Source of the DNA: Glandiceps talaboti | Lineage: Eukaryota; Hemichordata; Enteropneusta; Spengelidae | DNA length: 64,000 bases | Assembly (NCBI RefSeq): GCF_964340395.1 | Contig: NC_135561.1 | Span: 22,001,986 to 22,065,985, forward strand | Reading direction: 5' to 3' | Part shown: positions 1 through 11,939 of the stretch, in pieces | Layout of the letters: every line of letters begins with the position of its first letter | Position numbering within the stretch: the stretch's first letter is position 1 | Translations under genes and position numbers: made by a program | Notes under the pieces: generated by a model | Told to the model about the DNA's origin: nothing | Seen by the model: the letters and a program-made list of their open reading frames with translations, nothing else | Database searches by the model: none

Positions 1-88
1 AACATTGTAGGAGTCCATCACTTGTAAATGTAATCCCAGGAATTGTTGGTAACTTATTTCTTTGTACATATATATATGTATAGATATG

Positions 89-340
89 TTTGAGCGTCAC
101 TGAAGGTGAAGTAGTTTTAAAGAATATAAGTATTAAGAAACAGGTACAAGGAAAAAATTCCACAGTTCAGACAAGGTAATGCCATTGCAAAAATGGATTT
201 TTTCTTCCATCAAAACCCAAAACACAATGATCCAAAATTTTCAAAACAGAATGACACCCCCTCCCCCCGCCAATTGCAAAAACAGGGACTCGCCGCCATC
301 AACCCCCTCCACCCCCGGCCGTAAAAACTGGTTGATCCCT
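89..340 (+). mobile_element. 3' end of an inverted-terminal-repeat element (copy D)
   Basis: The segment starts at the shared motif TTTGAGCGTCACT and runs through a run of C-rich boxes to an ending close to CTGGTTGATCCCT. It matches the right ends of the longer elements at 46323-48050 and 59887-61186 and, inverted, the left end of the one at 2854. No open frame of transposase type is visible. The left part of this copy lies outside the window or has been lost. Confidence 0.6.
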
Positions 341-720
341 ATTAACTAGATCATGGTACGCGGCCACGCGACCAATCAATAGAGTAATCACATCGAAGCC
401 AGCTGTTACAGCAAATCTATGTAATATAATACTGACTGTACAATAGAGACAGCCAGTAAATACAATTGAACAACGATTTACACTGGTATTCATTGTATCT
501 TTCATATTCTGATATACTACACACATCGGTCAGTGCCGTCAAATACTTAGGTTTGTGCATTTATTACATGTACCATGTGTGCAGGAGTAGACAGTGCAAA
601 AATGTCTCGTGAGACGGCGCATGCATGCATTAATCATTATCGCATCGCCACAGGATAAATATCTCATATTATTTGGGTCTCTTTTAGTATTAAATACAGT
701 AACCCTGGAATTCGATTACG

Positions 721-1011
721 ATGAATTTGGTGATGAAGATAACATATGTATTGGGTTGTTTATCGGCTGCGATGACTATTTTCTGTGTCTACTACTTGGT
801 TTTCTCGTTATCGAAAGAAAACGTACGTACGTTGTCAGTACTGGCTGAAAAGAGCGAGGTGGAACAATATTTAATGATACACACAAGCCGTGACTACGAA
901 TCAACAGATGACGGTAAAATCGTACACTACTACAATAATGATGTTATGAGTTTCACATTGATTCCTTGTGTATTTAAAAATGACATGCTCAATGATTTTA
1001 CAACAAACTGA
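721..1011 (+). pseudogene. Duplicated first exon of the fucosyltransferase-like gene, donor site lost
   Basis: The open frame of 96 codons begins MNLVMKITYVLGC and is almost identical over its first 73 residues to the exon at 1906-2124, including the single membrane segment (about residues 7-30). In the second copy the coding sequence ends at ...TACAATAAT followed by GTAAGT. Here the same bases continue GATGTTATGAG, so the splice donor is absent and the frame reads through 23 unrelated residues to a stop at 1009-1011. It could be a dead exon, or it could encode a short membrane peptide if transcribed. I infer a broken duplicate. Confidence 0.6.
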
Positions 1012-1304
1012 CGTTAGAGAGACACTGGGCGATGGTTTGAGGTTGATGACCTATCTCCTTTCTTAAACAATGATGTAATAAATGCTGACAGTCAACGTAG
1101 TGAGAAAGTCTGTAAACTCTGTGTAAACAAGGACTGAAGGAGGGGGGCTATCGATCTGTTCTGCACATTCCCTCATCAAAATTCAGAATGGTATGTTGAA
1201 GCCTTATTTGGATTCAAACATTGTAGGAGTCCATCACTTGTAAATGTAGTCCCAGGAATTGTTGGTAACTTATTTCTTTGTACATGTATATATGTATAGA
1301 TATG

Positions 1305-1552
1305 TTTGAGCGTCACTCAAGGTAAAGTAGTTTTAAAGAATATAAGTGTTAAGAGACAGGTACAAGGAAAAAATTCCACAATTCAGACAAGGTCATGCCA
1401 TTGCAAAAATGGATTTTTTTCTTCCATGAAAACCCAAAACACAATGATCCAAAATTGTCAAAACAGAATGACCCCCCGCCCCCGCCAATTGCAAAAAACA
1501 GGGACCCACCGCTATCACCCCCCCCCCCGGCCGTAAAAACTGGTTGATCCCT
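1305..1552 (+). mobile_element. 3' end of inverted-terminal-repeat element (copy E)
   Basis: Second copy of the element tail seen at 89-340, carried along by the 1.2 kb tandem duplication. It ends CTGGTTGATCCCT at 1552. The C-rich tracts differ in length from the first copy. Confidence 0.6.
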
Positions 1553-1905
1553 ATTAATTATAGACTCAAGGTACGAATCACATCGAAGCCAGCTGTTACA
1601 GCAAATCTATGAAATTACATAATACTGACTGTATAATAGAGACAGCCAGTAAATACAATTAAACAACGATTTACACTGGTATTCATTGTATCTTTCATAT
1701 TCTGATATACTACACACATTGGTCAGTGCCGTCAAATACTTAGGTTTGTGTATTCAGTCATGTACCATGTGTGCAGGAGTAGACATTGCAATGATATTTC
1801 GTGAGAGGGCGCATGCATGCATTAATCAACGCATCGATCGCTACAGGATAAATATCTCATTTGGGTATCTTTTAGTAATACAGTAACCCTGCAATTTCGA
1901 TTACG

Positions 1906-4853
1906 ATGAATTTGATGATGAAGATAACATATGTATTGGGTTGTTTATCGGCTGCGATGACTATTTTCTGTGTCTACTACTCGGTTTTCTCGTTATCGAA
2001 AGAAAACGTACGTACGTTGACAGTACTGGCTGAAAAGAACGAGATGGAACAATATTTAATGAAACTCACCAGCCGTGACTACGAATCAACAGATGACGGT
2101 AAAATCGTACACTACTACAATAATGTAAGTAGAAATCTCTCCATTTTTCAGTTAAACCTGTTTACGGTGCGGCATTGCTGTGTTACTCCGTTATCTTTGA
2201 TTTGTATCCATATACAGAACAAGAGATATCACAGTCAGTCTTTCGTCTACAGTAAACAGGCTATTTATTTATTTATATATTTTATTTATTTATTTATTTA
2301 TTTTCTTTTTTTACTCAAGCTTGATATTGCATATAAAGCCACGGATTTGACCTACCACTGCCAAATCATCCGTGGTTCATTGTTTTTTTCACGATAAAAT
2401 GTATTCAATGCATCATGTTATGGTGATTTTCTGACAAGTTCATGGACGAAATAACATTACGTTCGTTAGAAACAGATGATCAAATGTATGTGTCACGTAG
2501 CGTTGCTGTAAAACAATATTACCTCTTTACGTCAACGGTGGATGCCACTACGTATACCAGCTTATCCCGACGTGGAAAAATAAAATCACCATGTCGCGAA
2601 AACGTGACAGGAACCGACGTATCGTAACCAACGTATAATGTAACTTTATGTAGATTTGGCGAGTATGGGATAAATTGAAATATTAGCTACGCCAATAAGG
2701 TATTTACCGATAAAAGTATTTTAGAATTGATGTCATATGTTTACTTTGGGATTATTTGAGATCTAATATCACGAGTTGGATATGGTTTTAATGTTATTGT
2801 TTAATATTTTGAATCATAAACACACCCACATCGAGTCTAGCGTCTCTAGGCTTAGGAACCGGTCAGTTTCTTCGGCCGGGGGGGAGGGCGGTGGATTTGT
2901 AGGGGGTCACCCTGTTTTTGAAATTGGCAGTAGAGGGGGGAGGGGTCATTGTGTTTTGGATTGTGATGGAAGAAAAAAATCTTTTTCTACAATGGCATAC
3001 AACCTTATCTGAAATGTGGTACGTGTAAATATTTGTTCTTATCCCTGTTTCTTACATGAATTCTTTAATATCACTTATTAGTTCAAATATAACTATACAT
3101 ATACATATACATATAAATGTATTACCTACCTACCACACTAGTTACAGAACATGCCATGTAAGTGCTTGGCTGTTTCACAATCAGTGCTTCACTTATATTG
3201 CACTTTAGGTTTCCGACGATTCCAGTTTCTATTATACACTAGGTATGACCACCTAAATTTCTCTAACATACCGGTGACTTTACTAAACATGCGATATTAA
3301 TGCCCCTATACCAAGTGTTACTGGCCCATTTTTGTGTGACATGGGAAACTTATTTAAAACTTACATTTACTATAGCTTTTCGAAGCTTGGAAATATTACC
3401 TCAGAGGCTATGAATAACCTAAACATTGCCTAAATAGAAGCGAAAAACTGCAGATCTGCCAGGTGGAAAACCTCCAAGGACTCCCTCACCCCCCAGAGGT
3501 CACTCATGCATTCAACCGACAATCAGATGCACCAACAACCTTTTTACTGTCATAATGGTATTAAACTTTTTCTTAAATATTTTCCCCCAATTCTAATTTG
3601 AGATGATATTGTCTTTTAAAGATGTGAAATGTTTGCCAAGGTAGTCTAAAATTGCCTTAAACTCCAAATCTCCCCTACCAATGATACTACCAGTAGATGT
3701 GCTGACCTTTACTACATGTATATAATGATGCCATTTAACTGTTTAAGAACATATTTCAACCCTATGTAAGTTATAAAGAATAGTTTCTGATACTTGATGG
3801 TGCTGTCTTGTAAAGCATGGATTGAGTTATTGCTTGAAAGGGTCTGAATAGTCTAAACATTGGTTTTAAGAGTAAAAATCCTCCAGGGCTTCTAGAGGGA
3901 GACCCCTTGGACTCCCCACGTGAGGTGGACATATCCCAGTCTCAAGCTCTTCCCCTCTTACTGTCAAGATGCTATCAAAGTATGTTTCAAAAGTATTTCA
4001 ACCCTATATAGTTGCTTTTTACGTTGAAGATTTACGGCAATGGATGAGGTCTAACATGTTCATCCTTAATGATGATAAGACAGAGATTATACATTTTTCT
4101 TCGCGGTTTAAGAAAGACAAAGTTAAACTTGACAGTCTCAAAATCGGATCCTCAGAAATTTGTCCAACTATGTCAGCCAAAAATATTGGTGTCATTTTAG
4201 ATTCGGATGGTTTCATGACAAGTCAAGTAAATAACATCTGCAAATCAGCATACATTGCATTGTACAGGATTAGCAATGTACGTTGCTTGATCAACGTTCC
4301 AACAACGGACAAGTTAATACACGCGTTTGTCACATCGCGACTTTGCAATACTATGCTATACGGAATCAACAACTACCAACTTCAAAAGATACAATCTGTA
4401 CAGAACGTCGCTGCACGACTCATTACCGGTACAAAGAAATTCGATCACATAACACCTGTTCCACATAATTTACATTGGCTGCCTGTTGAGAAACGAATTC
4501 AATTCAAGATCATTCTCCTGACATATAAAATTATCTCTGGCAAATGTCCAGATTATCTATGCTCACTAATAGACATCCGAGTTCCTAGGCGCACACTTCG
4601 TTCATCGGAAGGATTACTTTTATCAAGACACGACACCAACACTACAACAACCAAAAACTATGGTTTCCGCGCCTTTTCCATCGCAGCACCGATCCTATGA
4701 AATGAACTACCTTTTAAAATCACTCCTAATTGTTCTATTGAATCTTTTAAACGCACCCTGAAAACCCATCTTTTTAAAGTTCATTATGGAGTGTAAGATT
4801 TTAATTTTTCTCTCTCCGCTTTGTATATGGCATTTTAAATTTTTTTCCATGTT

Positions 4854-4886
<33 letters not shown>

Positions 4887-7800
4887 TTAATGACGCATTG
4901 TAGTACTTTATTGTATGATATTTTCTTTTTAGTATTTGATTAATCGGTACCTTTTATATGCAATCTTTTTCGTTATGTAAAGAGCACTGAGACGTACTGT
5001 AGTGCGCTTTTAAGAAATTAAATAATAATGTTGGTGCTGTCTTGTAAAGCTTGGAAATTATTGCCTGCCGGGTCTGAATAGTCTCAAAATTGACTTTTCA
5101 GAGTAAAAAACCTCCAGGGCTTCTAGGGGGAGACCCCTAGGACCCCCCCCCCCCATATGAGGTGTACAGATCCCAGTCTCAAGCTCTTCCCCTACCTCTT
5201 ACTGTCAAGATGCTATCAATATTTCAAAAATATTTTTCAACCCTATGTAGTTGCTTTTTACATGTTGGTGCTGTCTTGTAAAGCTCGGAAATTATTGTCT
5301 GAAAGGGCCTGAATTGTCTCAAAATTGACTTTTCAGAGTAAAAACCCTCAAGGGCTTCTAGGACCCCCATAAGAGATATACATTTTCCCTGCGCAAGCTT
5401 TCCAATATCTTTCACTGTCAAGATGCTATTAAACTCCTTTTGGAATATATTTACCCTGTGTAGTCAATAATTATAATTATGATAGTGCTAACCCAGGATC
5501 TTATAAAGTAGATGCAAGACAGTCAAGCAGTCCACACTGAGTCATGATCAAAAAATACCTGTCATGTGAATATCATATATGGGGGGGGGGGGTCATCATG
5601 TTTTAGAATTAAGTGATGGGGGGGGGGGGGTCAGCCTGTTTTTGGTTTTACAGATGGGGGGGGTCAGTGACTTTTTGTCGGCCAGATTTAAGAATCCATC
5701 ACCGCCCCCCCCCCCAGGCTGGAGAAACTGACCTGTCCCTTACCCGAAAATGACAAATACAACTAGGAATCCAGGATTACTAAATCTAGATGATGGTTTA
5801 CTTGTTTCGTTTTCATACCATTTTTATTATTATCTTTATGAAATAATATCTTGACAAGAGTTATAGCAGTGCTAGAAATATGTTCTCTATTTTGGCGGGA
5901 AAAGCCTAGTTAATACCGACATTGTTTACTATCAAACTCTAAAATAAATTGTCAAAAATACGCACAGTTCTTTTTATGACATTTTTTGTAATTGAAGAAT
6001 GACGATACAAACTCTCTGAAATAATATTGTGATAAAAAAAACAGTAAATGACTGGGCGTTTCAATTTTAAAATTGTTGAACTACATGGAAAACTCCTTAC
6101 GAGAAGTGTAAAGAAGAATTGCAATGCTTCTTTTCGTCAGGTTAATAATATATATATTTAATACATAGAGTATCAAGATTCCCTTCTAAGAGAGTATGCT
6201 GGTGGTGGCATGGTGCATATACAATATGAAAATATGAAGAGCTGATACATTTATTTCAGTGACTTTTATTTTTCTAAAATTTATGTCATGTTATTGGAAG
6301 AGAGGATGAGATAGGCATTTTAGAATCAGAATTAATGTGATCGATTTTCCACAAATATGGGGCCTGGGCCTAAAAGACACTTGTAACATGTATATGCACT
6401 GATACCGCGTATTATGGCATGAAGTAACCCCTACTCCTATCCCCACCCCATCCCCACCCCATGCTACATACTGTTCTACTTCTACTTCGAATATATCAAA
6501 AATATGTATTTTACCATTTTTATCATACCATCACAGTTACAATCAGGAACAAAGGTTAAGGACCGATGGACTGAAGAACCGGTGACCGAAAAAAAGCCGA
6601 TGACGACGGAACAAAATCCGATTACAAGCATGTCGCAGCCGGTTGAGCGATTTTTGTTTCCTGTGCAGATGTGGGAAGGTGGTCCTAACTGGAATTATAA
6701 GAATTATCGAATTGCGATTGAGTATGCCATATATACTAACAGAACACTGGTCACAATACCATTTCATATTCACCATACACAACCTGATGGCTGGTTGACA
6801 GCTGGGTGGCGACATTTCGATCAAACATATGATGTTGGCAAATTGCAAGATATAATACAACTTATTAGCCCTGACGATTTCAGATATAAATGTGACGGCA
6901 AAATCCATATGGTCCTTCAGAATCCGTTCGCTACTAAACGTGACGTCAAAGAGTTTCTATTTGACTATAATCGGACCAAAAATACGTTCAAGCAATTATG
7001 GGATATTGATCTGCCTGCCGGATTAACCAGTATTCCTCGTAATATGGGAGAAGTCAATAATTATTTGGGATTAGCAGACGACGTCCAGTGTTTAGGAATT
7101 TACAGAGCTATGGACTTTATCGATTTATTTGATACAACAACACAGGTGCCTCTGTTGAAACTAGTGGACAGTCACCTACAGAGGGCGTCATTCCTTCGGG
7201 GTATCGCAAAGACTGTGATGCCGTTCATATGTGATGGCCAACCATTCATGTCTTTACAATGGCGAAACAAAACTGGAGAAATGTAAGTGACATTATTCCG
7301 ATTTTATAATGAATTGTAAAATGAGAGTAGGAAATGTCCTCAAGATTTATTTCATACTAAAACTTCGGAAAAAAATAGTATGAGGGAAATTGACCAAATT
7401 TGACGATGAAAGGAATGGATGTTATATGGATGATGGTGATAGATTCTCCATGGATTATAGTACATGAACAAATCTGATGATAAAGTAGTTTTATTTTATC
7501 ATTAGGTATTGTCTTTCGTCGAATTTAATTCATTTTCTGAAGAAAAGTAATGTTTGAGTGTTGAATGACAGAATTTATCAAAAGACGTTCACGTCAACGT
7601 TAAGTTTGATCACAATTTCTCTCGTGTGTTTATGCTACATGATTTTATATCATTTGCGTTAACTGTGTATTTGGTCCCATTACAGGTGTTCCTTTGATAT
7701 GTGGGTACCATGGGGAGATCTGGACTGTACCTCTCATTATAAACAACTACGTCATGTTGCAACAATCGTTACTGAAACTGTTCATAATTACATGCTGGAG

Positions 7801-10480
7801 AATAAACTAATGTGTGTGTTCGTGACTTTCCCACCAGGTTCAGAGGTAATAAATACATACACGCACCCACTCACTCACCCACCCACCCACCCACCCACTC
7901 ACTCACTCACCCACCCATCCATCCATTCACTCACCCATCCACCTAGTCACCCACCCACCCACTCTTTCAATCTTTAAATACATACATACATACATACATA
8001 CATACATACATACATACATACATACATACATACATACATACATACATACATACATACATACATACCTACCTACCTACCTACCTACGTACGTACATACACA
8101 CATACATACATACATACATACATACATACATACATACATACATACATACATACATACATACATACATACATACATACATACATACATACCTCGGACAAAG
8201 ATAAATAAATGTCACCATGTAATTTTATTAATAAAGCGAGATGTAAAACAAATTGCATATATACTTCAATTGGTTATTGTTATAAGTGTGGCACGCCTCG
8301 AAGTGCATGATTGTATTTACAGTAAGACATACATCATATACATACAACGATGAGTCACTTCAAAGTCAAATTATTCAATCATTTGCCTTTCTTAGGAAAT
8401 CGCTGAAATCATGACTTCCAAGATTCCCAGAGTGATGACGTCATCTAAACTATCGGAACTTGACATTCCTGAATTCAGAGAGATCTTCGACGATAATTAT
8501 TATGTTTCACTAATGGAGCAAGAAATAGCAATAAGTAAGTAGAGTCGATTAAAACTCGAACAACTGTGTTTTGTTTGGTTGTCTGTAGAGGTTGATATGA
8601 TGATACAAATGTAGTCTTCAGTTTGGTTGGCAAAGATGATACAGACAATGTCTAAGCAATGTACAGGTATAAGCCGAGATGTCTTCCTTTAAATTGTTTA
8701 ACGAACTCTTTTGCTGTCAGATATTTTCAAAGTGTTCGTGTTAAATACGGGTAAATACAATGAACGGGATATCTCCTAGTAGATGTATAGACAGTGTTAG
8801 CCCCCAGTGTATATATTTACCACTGTACCTGTGCGTCACACTAGTTTCGGATGATATCTCCCAAAGTATTGTATATCTATACTAGAAATAAGTATATGAC
8901 ATGCTATACTAATAACTATAACGAAGGCTACTATGTCCAGTCATAAAAAATACACAATGGAGAGACATATCTCCTCTATGTCCAAGTTTCTCTCATATAT
9001 CACATTATTTCCTCTCCAATGTCCAAATTTCCCTCCTGACCAGTGCATCTCTTAAAACTAGTTAAAGAAGGTGTCATCACTTAAGAGATGTATACTCATT
9101 GCTGTAGGAAATTAAAACTAATTCAGAATAGGTTATGTATCACACACAATGGTATATGCATTGGAAGATTTCGATGTCATAAATATATAGACTAAGGGAA
9201 CATTCAATACAAAGGGTAAGGGAATTACAACTAATCTAAGGGGTTACATTTAACAAATCGGTTCTAGGGGGATGGCCATATTTGGAATTAAAATGGAATT
9301 ACGGTAGTGTCACATTTTACTTTGACTCTAGCTTTATTTTGTGATTTTGACATCCCACCACTGCCACCATTGTAAAGTAATATATCTGAGTCTTTTTGCA
9401 GCTGAAAACCATGCAGTGAATGAATTGTCAGTTGTAGTGTAATGAGCGGAGTGGATTTCGTAGGAGGGAAGGGTGAACAGTGTGTTAAGATATTATATGG
9501 TGGAGTGGAATGTTGGTAGTGTCCTCATCTAGTTTTTTGGCAGTTCTGGCCTTCGATCCCAATATGGGAATAGATTAATGCAGTGCCTTTACACAGATTC
9601 ACTGTTAGTGGTGTGGTTGAAACTGGTAGAAATGGGAGACAGCCAATATGTTTCAAATTAACCATGTGGTGGCAGCGGTGGGATCGAGCCCTTTTACTCT
9701 GAGACTCGTGTCAAATCTGACAGCATTTTAACCCCATGTTTTAGGGAGGGGGTCATATTTTATAGAAACGATTTTGAGGGAGGGTCACCGGTTAGAAAAT
9801 ATATTCGGAAAAGGGTTACATTTTATGCATCAGACCATGTTTGATTGACCCCACCCCACCCCTATCCAACCCCACCCCACCCCTGTAATTACTAACTAGA
9901 CACAATGGGTTTGTAGGGTTAAACGGTTTTGACCAAGATAGCATAGCGACTCTTTTATCACCAGTGTACTTGGCCATGTTGTGCTATATTGTGCTGTACT
10001 GTACTGTACTGTACTGTGTTCTACTACACTGTACTGTACTGTACTGTACTGTACTGTACTGTACTGTACTGTACTGTACAGTGCTGTGCTGTACTGTACT
10101 GCACTGTACTGTACTGTACTGTACTGTACTGTACTGTACTGTACTGTACAGTACTGTACTGTACTGAGCTGCACCGTGCTGTCACTGCTGCACCGTGCTA
10201 GTACTACTGCATTGTGCTGTGCTGTCACTCAGTGCTGTGCTGTGCTGTGCTGTACTGTACTGTACTGTACTGAGTTGCACCGTGCTGTCACTGCTGTACT
10301 GTACTGACCTACCGAGAAATGACTGTCTTTATACCTTGTTCAGATGCAGATGTCTTTGTCGGTTGTGGCAGATCTTCATGGACTCAAGTTGTAACTTATG
10401 GCAGAATAGTTGACGACAAACAAACAGTCTACCTCAGAGATTTAGATGGAATACCTAGGGATATCCGAAAGCTCGTGTGA
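1906..10480 (+). CDS. O-fucosyltransferase-like type II membrane protein (five exons)
   Basis: Exons by eye: 1906-2124, 6537-7282, 7686-7845, 8396-8534, 10344-10480; all introns are GT-AG, phases fit, and the joined CDS is 1401 bases for 466 aa. Residues about 7-30 form one membrane anchor after a short N-terminus, as in Golgi/ER type II glycosyltransferases. Residue stretches WEGGPNWNYKNYRIAIEYA and NRTLVTIPF resemble the GDP-fucose binding loop and following strand of the protein O-fucosyltransferase fold. SLQWRNKTGEMC (about 312-323) sits where the family has its conserved His/Arg strand, and NADVFVGCGRSSWT (422-435) resembles the C-terminal nucleotide-binding motif. Several NxT/S sites are present. 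Acceptor and true donor are unknown. The family call rests on motif resemblance, so POFUT1-like activity is not established. The first exon is duplicated upstream. Confidence 0.82.
2854..5740 (-). mobile_element. Inverted-terminal-repeat element, copy C (non-autonomous DNA transposon-like)
   Basis: The left end reads AGGAACCGGTCAGTTTCT and the right end AGAAACTGACCTGTCCCT, which are inverted copies of each other. The inside matches, in reverse orientation, the elements at 46323-48050 and 59887-61186: subterminal G-runs around GGGGTCAGTGACT, a block with CTCAAGCTCTTCCCC, and the tail block with a TATA/CATA run. A roughly 230-bp subterminal block (from GTTGGTGCTGTCTTG) is present three times (about 3795-4021, 5028-5265, 5266-5460). 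A LINE fragment splits the first repeat from the second. No transposase frame is visible. Confidence 0.65.
4022..5030 (+). mobile_element. 5'-truncated LINE: reverse transcriptase C-terminus and 3' tail
   Basis: The frame from 4022 reads VEDLRQWMRSNMF, then LNDDKTEIIHF, LHWLPVEKRIQFKI and FRAFSIAAPIL. This is the region after the catalytic core of jockey/CR1/L2-type non-LTR retrotransposons. The expected LWNELP motif reads L-stop-NELP: the Trp codon is TGA at 4698-4700. The frame then continues FKRTLKTHLFK to a stop near 4795. The 3' part has a (GTT)n run at 4856-4886 and the TGTAAAG...AGTGCGCTTTTAAG...AATAATAAT tail typical of L2/CR1 groups. The first residues of the open frame starting at 3969 belong to the host element, not the LINE. 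It cannot be active. Confidence 0.85.
5741..6536. other. Intron sequence without recognised features
   Basis: AT-rich intron sequence with a short (CCCCAC)n patch at about 6430-6465. The minus-strand open frames here are short and show no domain. Confidence 0.5.
7855..8190 (+). repeat. (CACC/CACT)n then (CATA)n microsatellite in intron 3
   Basis: A degenerate ACCC/ACTC tetranucleotide tract (about 7858-7970) runs straight into about 210 bases of CATA repeats, interrupted by CCTA/CGTA variants at 8065-8100. It begins 10 bases after the exon 3 donor of the fucosyltransferase-like gene. Confidence 0.95.
8535..10343 (+). other. Intron 4 of the fucosyltransferase-like gene
   Basis: The donor GTAAGT is at 8535 (phase 1) and the acceptor TTGTTCAG ends at 10343. 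Most of the intron is unique AT-rich sequence with no exon-like frame. Its 3' end is the TACTG pentanucleotide array described separately. Confidence 0.65.
9975..10310 (+). repeat. (TACTG)n pentanucleotide array
   Basis: About 330 bases of TACTG/TGCTG units with CACCG and CACTG variants. It lies at the 3' end of intron 4 of the fucosyltransferase-like gene and stops about 33 bases before the acceptor of the last exon. Open frames of the Tyr-Cys-Thr-Val-Leu type across it, on both strands, are products of the repeat. Confidence 0.95.
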
Positions 10481-11340
10481 ACCGAGGAAATGACACGAGA
10501 CATGTAACAGTGACGGTTATACTACATATATACCTCAAGTCAGGTTATTGTCCTTGAACAGGAAATATATGACTATACTCTGGTCGTTCTACGTCACGAC
10601 AACCCGTGTCTACGTCACTGGTTTTGTTGTGCTCGAAATATGAGTCAAAATATTCCAAATCGCCATCATTTCTTTTCCTATTTTCCAATAATTATGTTTT
10701 ATTCCCCAATATTTTACTTCATTAGGCCAAAAACTTAAAATACTCGTGATCTTTGCGTTTGTCACTACTCAGATAGCGACTTGAAGTGACAAGGCCCCTT
10801 AAAAAACTTTCTTCAGCCGAACGAAAAAAAAGTATTGGGGAATAATATCGAATAATAATTTAGGACTTAATGCATGGTTGGTTTAGCAATGGAGCCAAAA
10901 GAATATCTCCTATAATCATTACGATGTCATTGTACAGTTCATCTACAAGAGAAAATATTTCAGAAAGATTTACTGTGGCTGAAATGAAGATGTATGATGT
11001 ATGTCAATCTGACCTTATTTACTCGTCATAAAAGTACCCCACTTTAAATAGTTTTGTTTTATCATGTTTATGACCGTTGTCGAGTAATAGACAAGAGTGA
11101 ATTAATCCATCAAGTATAAGAGTGAATTAATCCATCAAGTATAAGAGAATACACAATAATTGGACACAAAACAAGTATTCCGAGTCGACTTTGATTTTTT
11201 TTATCTCGTCTCAGATTTCGCAAACTTATCACCAAACTACTATTGTATTCAATATGAAGATTATCGAATGTAAATCAAGGAAGTGTCAGTGATATGATCT
11301 CACAGGCATATAACATAAAGTAATACATCAATTATGATAT
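10481..11340. other. 3' flank of the fucosyltransferase-like gene
   Basis: Follows the TGA at 10478-10480 and presumably begins with the 3' UTR. No canonical AATAAA stands out close to the stop. A 22-base unit with AGAGTGAATTAATCCATCA is tandemly doubled near 11094-11140. No coding frame is recognised. Confidence 0.5.
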
Positions 11341-11539
11341 CGATCATTCTAGATTTAGGGTAAGAGAGAATTTACGGTAGGGGACCAGACGCGGAAATGT
11401 TTTGGTCAATTTTTTGGCACCACCCCTTCGCGCTCTGAAAAAAAAAACATGCCCCTCCCCGAAATGAACCCAAAAAACTTCCTCTCTCAAGACAAGACAG
11501 TTTTTTATATCTGTAATTATACGGTATCCCCATCCCCCT

Positions 11540-11830
11540 ACCTCCCCACTTCCCTCATTCTGTACTGTGTGCAATTGAGTGATAGACTTCATTAAAATAA
11601 CACTGACAATCGACTTCAGCGTCTATACTTAATACCGTATTTCTTTACCAATTGATGTGGGCTTTGCAAGGAGAAATCTCACATTCGACTCAAACCTATA
11701 CTTGGAGATACTTAGCCAGCAGGGTTTACCCCTTCAATCTTGATTTGGGGCAGAAACAGCATCTCCGGGATCGTTAGTGGGAGGGGTAGGGTGTGTCTCC
11801 CTACCACAGTGAGCACTTTTTTGCAAATAA
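11540..11830 (-). repeat. Dispersed repeat family 2 (copy at 11.6 kb)
   Basis: In reverse complement, the block with GATCTCCAAGTATAGG-like sequence, AAAGCCCACAT and GAAGTCGATT matches 45990-46255 and 48780-48955. The three copies share about 200 bases and are diverged. No open frame is shared. The family type is unknown. Confidence 0.55.
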
Positions 11831-11939
11831 GGGCATGTATATGTAGCAGGCCAGTTAGAGTTATAACATTTCAAACCACATTATTGAAAACTGTAAAGTG
11901 ATTCAATATCGTCTTCAATACCCCAATTTTACTCTCAAT

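Larger units (their letters stand above)
1..1216 (+). repeat. Tandem duplication unit A (5' exon region of the fucosyltransferase-like gene)
   Basis: Bases 1-940 are near-identical to 1217-2123: the same order of repeat-element 3' end, C-rich tract, upstream region and first coding exon. The offset is 1216 at the left edge and 1185 at the ATG (721 versus 1906), so small indels have accumulated. The window opens inside this unit, so further copies may lie to the left. Homology stops at the exon 1 splice donor; 943-1216 has no counterpart in the second copy. Confidence 0.85.
2125..6536 (+). other. Intron 1 of the fucosyltransferase-like gene
   Basis: The donor GTAAGT is at 2125 and the acceptor is CATCACAG ending at 6536, both phase 0. 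The intron contains a T/A-rich ATTT repeat (about 2265-2305), the inverted-terminal-repeat element at 2854-5740 with its nested LINE fragment, and 5741-6500, where I see no gene. Confidence 0.75.

Noticed and set aside
3969-4021. Start of the 243-residue frame as the start of a real protein
   Set aside because: These codons come from the inverted-repeat element; the LINE begins at about 4022 and the ATG is accidental.
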